6,673 bases of DNA from Syntrophomonas sp. UBA4807 (lineage in GTDB: Bacteria; Bacillota; Syntrophomonadia; Syntrophomonadales; Syntrophomonadaceae), in contig DHGD01000059.1 in the NCBI GenBank assembly GCA_002402575.1, positions 1 through 6,673 on the forward strand, in the 5' to 3' direction. A program made the translations under genes and the position numbers. The number at the start of each line of letters is the position of its first letter. The stretch's first letter is position 1. This document shows positions 1 to 4,088 of the stretch, piece after piece. The notes beneath the pieces were generated by a model that saw only the letters and a program-made list of their open reading frames with translations, had not been told where the DNA came from and did not search any database.

Positions 1-20
1 AAGCCTGCGCCAGCCAGACC

Positions 21-365
21 TTATATCCGGGACTGAAGATCGAATTCATGGCGGCATTGCGGACAGGTCACCCTGAGTTTTCCTTTGCCAGTGGGAACGC
101 GCATCCGGGTCCGGCAGTTCTCGCATTCTATTACACGGTGGTCCACCAGTTGCAGAATTTTTTCCTTATCCAGACCGATTACCACATCTTCGCCGATGAG
201 AAAAGCAGGCACTCCTTTAATATTGCGCTTAATCAGTTCATTGCGGGCTTGGTGGTCGATATCTATGTTTTTTTCTACATAGCTGATGTGGTTACGGGAA
301 AGAAACTCTTTCGCCACATTGCAGTACGGTCAGGTTTTAGTGGTAAACATTATCACTTTCTTCAT
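21..365 (-). CDS. Selenocysteine-containing glutaredoxin-like protein with C-terminal zinc ribbon
   Basis: Predicted cytoplasmic thiol/selenol oxidoreductase of 114 residues. The true start is the ATG at 365-363, preceded by AGGAG with a 10-nt spacer. Translation runs MKKVIMFTTKT, then an in-frame TGA at 332-330, then PYC. The TGA (residue 12) falls exactly on the first cysteine of the glutaredoxin CPYC motif, giving U-P-Y-C, after a beta strand typical of the fold. Further glutaredoxin signatures follow: a KGVPAFLIG segment with the conserved cis-proline (TVP-like) and a terminal helix containing KEKILQLVD. The C-terminus adds a CENC...CPQC zinc ribbon resembling MJ0042-type ribbons. Reading through the TGA is supported by a SECIS-like hairpin just downstream. 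The reading frame stays open on both sides. Sec-containing glutaredoxins are known in selenium-using anaerobic Firmicutes, and this protein resembles the Uxx-star type of glutaredoxin-like selenoproteins. The substrate is unknown. An automatic caller would begin at the GTG at 317 and lose the redox site. Confidence 0.88.
286..319 (-). promoter_or_regulatory. Bacterial SECIS element inside the selenoprotein coding sequence
   Basis: The mRNA downstream of the UGA (332-330) can fold into a hairpin. A 6-bp lower stem pairs ATGTGG (319-314) with CCACAT (291-286). An asymmetric internal loop follows (C at 313 against CCGTAA). A 5-bp upper stem pairs GAAAG (312-308) with CTTTC (302-298), closed by the loop AGTTT (307-303). 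The loop begins 22 nt after the UGA and has G as its second base. Both features match what is known of bacterial SECIS elements, which recruit SelB with Sec-tRNA. The structure was found by eye and no folding energy was computed. Confidence 0.75.
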
Positions 366-385
366 AATTGATCCGCTCCTCGCTT

Positions 386-437
386 GATTGTGACAATCTG
401 GCTGTCATTGCCGGTGCTATCAGTTGCGCATACGCAA
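386..437. promoter_or_regulatory. Cluster of short palindromes between divergent genes
   Basis: The 146-nt gap between the selenoprotein and aminotransferase starts carries three inverted repeats. GATTGT-G-ACAATC lies at 386-398. It overlaps TGACA-N7-TGTCA at 391-407. TTGCG-CATA-CGCAA lies at 424-437. They could be operators controlling either divergent gene. No regulator is encoded in the window, and short repeats like these can occur by chance. Confidence 0.3.
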
Positions 438-466
438 TGCTACGCACTGTTGACGGGAATGAATAG

Positions 467-496
467 TAGACTGAAGCTGATTCTTTTATATACAAT
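467..496 (+). promoter_or_regulatory. Candidate sigma-A-type promoter for the aminotransferase
   Basis: TAGACT (467-472) and TACAAT (491-496) resemble the -35 and -10 boxes, with 4/6 and 5/6 matches, separated by 18 nt. Transcription would start near 503. The AAGGAG at 515-520 would then be transcribed as a ribosome site for the ATG at 536, leaving almost no leader for the GTG at 512. The weak -35 box keeps this tentative. Confidence 0.3.
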
Positions 497-535
497 TATA
501 GGAAAGAGTTTGTGAAGGAGCAAAATAATAATAAT

Positions 536-1690
536 ATGAGTAGATCAACCCCGTCATCGCTGACCGAACAATTATCACCTTTTATCGTCATGGAGGTTCT
601 GGAAAAGGCTCAGAGCATGATGTCTCAGGGTGAAGATATAGTTCATCTGGAAGTGGGGGAACCCGATTTCCCTACTCCCGAGCCAATCAAAGAGGCCTTG
701 TTGCGCGCCATTCAAGACAACGATACCCATTACACCCACAGCCTGGGCAAAATCAGCTTGAGAGAAGCCATATGCGAACATTACTGGAGCAACTACCGGG
801 TTGCCATCTCTCCCGATCAGGTTCTGGTTACCTCTGGCACCTCTCCAGGGATGTTGATCATGTTTTCAGTACTCCTGGAGAGGGGAGAGGAAATAATCCT
901 GCCTGACCCTTATTATGCCTGCTACCCCAACTTTATCAATTATGTGGGCGGCAAGCCGGTTTTTATCCCGGTGGCGGAAGAAGATGGATTCAAATACCGG
1001 CCGGAGGCCATAAAGCAGCACCTGAGCCCCTCCACGCGGGCGGTATTGCTCAATTCCCCGGGCAATCCCACCGGAACGGTATTCAGCGCTGCTGACCTTA
1101 AGGACCTGGCCCAACTCGACACCATTATCATCGCTGACGAGATTTATAACGGGCTGATATATGAGGGTGAGGAACACACGATTCTGGAATATACCGACCA
1201 GGCCTTTGTGGTCAACGGTTTTTCCAAGCTTTATGCCATGACCGGATGGCGCCTGGGTTATGTGATAGCACCCCGCCAGTACATTCGCGCCATGCAGATA
1301 ATGCAGCAGAATTTCTTCATATGCGCATCTTCCTTCGCCCAGGAGGGAGGAATTGCGGCGTTGCGTGACTGCGGCTCCGATGTGCAGAGGATGCTGGAGA
1401 TATACAATGAGCGGCGGCTTTATTTGTTGAGCCGCCTGAAAGAAATGGACATAGCAACTGTACATGATCCGCTGGGGGCTTTTTATGCACTGGCCAACGT
1501 GAAGGAATACACCTCGGACTCCTACCGGTTCGCTTTTGACATCCTCGAACAGGCCAAAGTCGCGGTTACTCCGGGTATTGACTTCGGTCCCAATTGTGAG
1601 GGCTATATCCGCTTTTCTTATGCCAACTCCCTGCAAAACATTAAAGAAGGCCTGACCCGGCTGGATGATTTTCTAAAAACCTTGCGGTAG
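536..1690 (+). CDS. PLP-dependent aminotransferase, class I/II (aspartate aminotransferase fold)
   Basis: Cytoplasmic aminotransferase that would move an amino group between an amino acid and a 2-oxo acid using pyridoxal phosphate. Fold-type I landmarks are clear. They are given with residues numbered from the GTG at 512 (subtract 8 for the ATG at 536): an EVGEPDFPTP opening segment, NPTG at 185-188, the PLP-ring Asp in ADEIY at 209, the Schiff-base Lys in GFSKLYAMTGWRLGY at 239, and the substrate-carboxylate Arg in YIRFSYANS at 367. The size of about 385-392 residues is normal for aspartate, aromatic or LL-diaminopimelate aminotransferase relatives. The exact amino acid specificity cannot be read from sequence, so no symbol is given. 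The start is uncertain. The ATG at 536 has AAGGAG upstream but with a long 15-nt gap; the in-frame GTG at 512 has only a weak GGAAAG. The gene appears monocistronic, ending at a hairpin terminator shared with the convergent gene. Confidence 0.93.
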   Translation: MSRSTPSSLTEQLSPFIVMEVLEKAQSMMSQGEDIVHLEVGEPDFPTPEPIKEALLRAIQDNDTHYTHSLGKISLREAICEHYWSNYRVAISPDQVLVTSGTSPGMLIMFSVLLERGEEIILPDPYYACYPNFINYVGGKPVFIPVAEEDGFKYRPEAIKQHLSPSTRAVLLNSPGNPTGTVFSAADLKDLAQLDTIIIADEIYNGLIYEGEEHTILEYTDQAFVVNGFSKLYAMTGWRLGYVIAPRQYIRAMQIMQQNFFICASSFAQEGGIAALRDCGSDVQRMLEIYNERRLYLLSRLKEMDIATVHDPLGAFYALANVKEYTSDSYRFAFDILEQAKVAVTPGIDFGPNCEGYIRFSYANSLQNIKEGLTRLDDFLKTLR

Positions 1691-1717
1691 GATTTTAATG
1701 TGTGGGAATAAAGCGGA

Positions 1718-1745
1718 GCCGCAGGCTTATTTCTAAGCCTGCGGC
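1718..1745. terminator. Perfect 12-bp hairpin between convergent genes, likely bidirectional terminator
   Basis: GCCGCAGGCTTA (1718-1729) pairs without mismatch with TAAGCCTGCGGC (1734-1745) around the loop TTTC. It lies 27 nt after the aminotransferase stop and 26 nt beyond the stop of the MaoC-like gene on the other strand, so it can serve both. Neither side has a good T-run (CCATTTCACC on plus, GGAGCCGCTTTATT region on minus), so it may end transcription only partly or mainly stabilise 3' ends. Confidence 0.7.
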
Positions 1746-1771
1746 CCATTTCACCTAATTAGTGCTTTTGC

Positions 1772-2233
1772 CTACGCCTTTTTCTTGGCCATCATGGTGG
1801 TCTGGTACTCGATTACCTGTTGACCGCGCTGATTATAAGTCTTGTTCTTGTAGATGAAAAGATTCATTTCCGGGTTCTTGGTAGGGCGGAAATCAACCAC
1901 TTCCGCGTCTGCGGTCAAGGTGTCGCCGAACAGCACCGGGGTAGTGATTTTAACATTGTCAATTCCGATGTAAGCATAGATTTCATATCCCACATCGGCT
2001 AATAAATAAGCGATTGTGTCAGCATGATGCACCAGCCCATCAGCTACCGTGAAAATAATCGGACCCGCCAGGGAGCGTTCTTTAAACCAGGTGTTCTTGG
2101 CGTATTCCGAGTTGCTATGTACCGCCATATTGAACCAGGTGAGCTGATGCAGAATCGAAAAATCTCCCACATCAAGGGTGCGGCTTACCCTACATGGAAT
2201 TTTGGTACCGGGTGCCAGTGTGCCGTTACTCAT
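1772..2233 (-). CDS. MaoC-like hot-dog domain protein, possibly not a classical hydratase
   Basis: A 153-residue single hot-dog domain protein. MaoC-like proteins usually hydrate or dehydrate enoyl-CoA or related thioesters in the cytoplasm. Support comes from the HxxxEYAK..F segment at residues 39-50, the following GPIIFTVADGL stretch in place of the usual hydratase AHG segment, the central YAYIGIDNVKITTPVLFGDTLTADAEV strand region typical of the family (a ...F..PV..GDTL.. pattern), and a length normal for a one-domain member. The usual catalytic motif LTGDxNPxH reads LTWFNMAVH at 31-39. His39 is kept but the Asp position holds Phe34 and the Asn position Met36. Activity may therefore be altered, or the protein may act as a thioesterase-like or binding partner. 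The start is well supported by AAGGAGG with a 10-nt spacer. No CoA-metabolism genes lie next to it in the window, so its pathway is unknown. Confidence 0.82.
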   Translation of the reverse strand: MSNGTLAPGTKIPCRVSRTLDVGDFSILHQLTWFNMAVHSNSEYAKNTWFKERSLAGPIIFTVADGLVHHADTIAYLLADVGYEIYAYIGIDNVKITTPVLFGDTLTADAEVVDFRPTKNPEMNLFIYKNKTYNQRGQQVIEYQTTMMAKKKA

Positions 2234-2264
2234 TATTACTTCCCCTCCTTAATTAATACTGCCT

Positions 2265-2284
2265 ATTCTATCCCCCGGGGGATA
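2265..2284 (-). promoter_or_regulatory. 16-bp perfect palindrome overlapping a possible -10 box upstream of the MaoC-like gene
   Basis: TATCCCCCGGGGGATA (2269-2284) is its own reverse complement. It ends 36 nt before the start codon at 2233. On the minus strand the adjoining TAGAAT (2270-2265) matches the -10 consensus at 5 of 6 positions, but no good -35 box is visible at normal spacing. A dimeric regulator could bind here next to RNA polymerase. The palindrome is directly visible; its regulatory role is inferred. Confidence 0.4.
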
Positions 2285-2817
2285 CGGAACCACACTATTT
2301 ACTCCTCATCTCTTAATCCACATAACTATAGCGGTGTCAGCAACCACCTCCCCAGGTCAGATTATCTCTCCATTATTGTCGTCGGGATCCCGCTTCACGG
2401 GGCCAGGATCTGCTTGTTAGTTTCCGCTATAATTAAACGGATGCACAGCCAGCTGCGGCCATCATCGCTGTCACATAAGTTACCGTTCTGTATTAACCGG
2501 ATAAGCATATATTATTTCGCGTGGATTTCAGATATAGTCAGTACCCCGAATTAACCCACAACAGTCGTCAAACACTGCCCCGGCCGGTTAACTCGATTGC
2601 CGATGAAGGTTATGGCTTATACTCTATGTAATACAAGCAATTGCAGCTGCTCACCCAATCTATTGCCAGACATAGACCCAGTAAAACGCAAACAAATGTG
2701 CTAGGTGAGTTACAAATAGCTTAACATACCCCTCCGCTTTAGTAAATTTTAATAAAATCCAAAAACGCGGCTTATTCCGCCCATGCTTTGAGGATAGCAC
2801 CGTCTTGGGCCAGTATC
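2285..2817. other. Non-coding region with no supported gene
   Basis: About 530 bases between the MaoC-like upstream region and the terminator of the 3D gene. The open frames here lack ribosome sites and family resemblance. The plus-strand frame entering from 2024 begins inside the antisense of the MaoC-like gene. I see no tRNA, rRNA or riboswitch. The few visible structures are a CCCG-CTTCA-CGGG hairpin at 2389-2401 and a short hairpin with a T-run at 2761-2780 on the minus strand. It may contain a decayed gene or an unrecognised small RNA. Confidence 0.5.
2761..2780 (-). terminator. Weak possible second terminator downstream of the 3D gene
   Basis: On the minus strand GCGG (2780-2777) pairs with CCGC (2770-2767) around AATAAG, followed by G and five T residues (2765-2761). 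The 4-bp stem is short for an intrinsic terminator. It could be a backup for the strong one at 2818-2850, or chance. Confidence 0.25.
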
Positions 2818-2850
2818 AAAAAAGACCGGCCCACAATCGAGGCCGGCCTT
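2818..2850 (-). terminator. Intrinsic terminator of the 3D-domain gene
   Basis: Just after the stop codon at 2861, the minus strand reads AGGCCGGCCT paired with GGGCCGGTCT. This is a 10-bp GC-rich stem with two G-U wobbles. A short loop closes it and TTTTTT (2823-2818) follows directly. This is the classic Rho-independent layout. Confidence 0.88.
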
Positions 2851-2860
2851 GATACACTGC

Positions 2861-3523
2861 CTAATAGACGGTTACTTTAACGGTTTTTTTGCCGTATTTC
2901 AATGCCTGCTGATGGGTATCGAAGAAGAGGTCGATTCTGTTGCCCTTGATCGCGTTACCCTGGTCAGCGGCGATAGCTTCACCATAACCTTCAACATAAA
3001 GTCTGCTTCCCATCGGGATGACATTGGGATCAACGGCCACAATGCCCCTCCGCAAAGGGAGACCGATATACGAAGGTTTGCCATAGTAAGGCTTGTTGCA
3101 TTCGTAACAGCCATCATATGCGGTGGCTACCATGGTAAGCACTTTGCCGCTTTGACTGCCCCTGGATACTGTTGAACCTGATGTCCCGACATTGCTGCTT
3201 GTGGTTTTGGGGACAGGATTGGTTTTGACCTGCGTGGTTTTTGCAGGCTCACTGCTCTCGGCCGCCTTTACCTCGGGGCTGCTTGCAGCAGGAGCATTTA
3301 AGGTGGTTTTGGTGTCAGCAGTTGCAACGGTTGCTGTAACAGCATTTTGGTCTACCGCTGTCTCTTCCCCGGTGTTCATATCCTGAACTTGTACTACCTC
3401 AGCTCTGAAGGGTTCCGGGGTGAGTATGGAGGACTGCACTGCCTGGTTGTTCATACCTGTCAGCGATCCCCCGACAAACAACGACATCACTAAAATAGGG
3501 ATAATAAGCTTTCTATCAAACAT
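2861..3523 (-). CDS. Secreted 3D-domain protein (cell-wall hydrolase-like)
   Basis: A 220-residue exported protein. Residues 1-24 form a signal peptide: a basic start MFDRK, then a hydrophobic core IIPILVMSLFVGG, with no lipobox cysteine. Residues of about 30-125 are a Thr/Ser/Ala/Pro-rich low-complexity linker. The C-terminal part (about 130-220) is a 3D domain, named for three conserved aspartates. They are seen here as Asp165 in AVDPNVIP, Asp187 in AADQGNAIKGN and Asp198 in RIDLFF. The double-psi barrel fold is shared with MltA-type lytic transglycosylases, so a role in peptidoglycan turnover, as in YocH, YuiC or Rpf-like proteins, is likely. No LysM or SLH anchor is present. Cys139 and Cys142 form a CYEC pair that could be oxidised outside the cell. 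AGAAAGGAG with an 8-nt spacer sets the start. The gene has its own candidate promoter and terminator and appears to be transcribed alone. Confidence 0.9.
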   Translation of the reverse strand: MFDRKLIIPILVMSLFVGGSLTGMNNQAVQSSILTPEPFRAEVVQVQDMNTGEETAVDQNAVTATVATADTKTTLNAPAASSPEVKAAESSEPAKTTQVKTNPVPKTTSSNVGTSGSTVSRGSQSGKVLTMVATAYDGCYECNKPYYGKPSYIGLPLRRGIVAVDPNVIPMGSRLYVEGYGEAIAADQGNAIKGNRIDLFFDTHQQALKYGKKTVKVTVY

Positions 3524-3540
3524 CTTACCGACTCCTTTCT

Positions 3541-3587
3541 AAACTGTTGTGGGACGATCCACAACCGGGTCGTCTAATGAGCAGTTT
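3541..3587 (-). promoter_or_regulatory. Leader RNA with mutually exclusive hairpins before the 3D gene
   Basis: AAACTG and CAGTTT (3587-3582 and 3546-3541) can close a long stem. Inside, GACGA/TCGTC (3574-3570 with 3557-3553) competes with a 7-bp GTTGTGG/CCACAAC hairpin (3565-3559 with 3552-3546), because the second places one arm of the first in its loop. The structure ends immediately before the ribosome site at 3540-3532. It could regulate translation. It does not match any riboswitch I know. Confidence 0.35.
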
Positions 3588-3605
3588 AGCAGGTAGTACT
3601 GTTTC

Positions 3606-3634
3606 AGTTTAAAAGAAAGCCCTCCATTGATCAA
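3606..3634 (-). promoter_or_regulatory. Candidate sigma-A-type promoter of the 3D gene
   Basis: On the minus strand TTGATC (3634-3629) and TAAACT (3611-3606) match the -35 and -10 boxes at 4 of 6 positions each, with an ideal 17-nt spacer. The start would fall near 3599, giving a leader of about 75 nt that contains the inverted repeats at 3541-3587. Confidence 0.4.
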
Positions 3635-3807
3635 ACCCGCTGAGAGCGCTGTAGATTGGTTAAGTCAGCTTACGAAAGCATGTCCTTTGAGCCATCATCC
3701 GATTCGGCCATCTAGTTGGATATCCTGCCAGATGGAATATTTTGCTCACATGTATGCCATCTTAGCTAAAATCTTCATCAATTCCTATATTCAGGGCACT
3801 GTATTGA

Positions 3808-3948
3808 TCAGCCCCCGCCGCCAATCGGTTCGGAATCTCTGTAGACGCCGGGCTTTTTGCATTTATCGCCTTCTTTTTCCGGGCAGTCATTATCTTGATT
3901 ATCCTTAACAATCGACTGGATTTTGCTCAGTTTTTCTTTGCCTGTCAT
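3808..3948 (-). CDS. Unrecognised 46-residue protein with two cysteines and a Gly-rich end
   Basis: A small open frame with an ATG at 3948-3946. A perfect AGGAGG (3960-3955) lies 6 nt upstream, which is the main reason to believe it. The product is hydrophilic and Lys/Asp-rich. It has an N-terminal helix-like part (MTGKEKLSKIQSIVKDNQDN), then CPEKEGDKC with Cys22 and Cys30, then KKPGVYRDSEP and a C-terminal IGGGG. There is no signal peptide or membrane segment, so it should be cytoplasmic. Two cysteines alone are not enough for a mononuclear zinc site but could dimerise or bind a metal with a partner. It lies 140 nt downstream of ligD on the same strand and 284 nt upstream of the 3D gene. I do not recognise a family. 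Confidence 0.65.
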   Translation of the reverse strand: MTGKEKLSKIQSIVKDNQDNDCPEKEGDKCKKPGVYRDSEPIGGGG

Positions 3949-4088
3949 TTTATTCCTCCTTAGCAGCCAGTTTATTTTTTTTAGTATCTTTAATAGCGCA
4001 GGTTTCTATACGAATTTAGCAATCAAGGTACCTCGTCGTCGCAATAAACTGCCAGAGCTATGGCGCCGTGTCGGCATCAGATTATAAA

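Noticed and set aside
21..317. Shorter selenoprotein frame starting at the GTG at 317
   Set aside because: It lacks the first beta strand and the active-site motif, and has no good ribosome site. The upstream ATG at 365 has one and explains the UGA.
330..332. TGA as a nonsense mutation making the glutaredoxin a pseudogene
   Set aside because: The TGA sits exactly at the catalytic cysteine, the remaining frame is intact and a SECIS-like hairpin follows. A random nonsense mutation would rarely meet all three.
866..1636. 256-residue open frame antisense to the aminotransferase
   Set aside because: It lies entirely opposite a clearly conserved gene, has no ribosome site and shows no recognisable domain.
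2395..2508. 37-codon minus-strand ORF MLIRLIQNGN...
   Set aside because: No Shine-Dalgarno sequence precedes the ATG and no family resemblance is visible. It may be chance.
2024..2554. 176-residue plus-strand open frame
   Set aside because: Half of it is antisense to the MaoC-like gene. It has no ribosome site and a composition without domain features.
3541..3807. c-di-AMP, c-di-GMP, SAM or cobalamin riboswitch upstream of the 3D gene
   Set aside because: I looked for the conserved blocks of these classes on the minus strand and did not find them.
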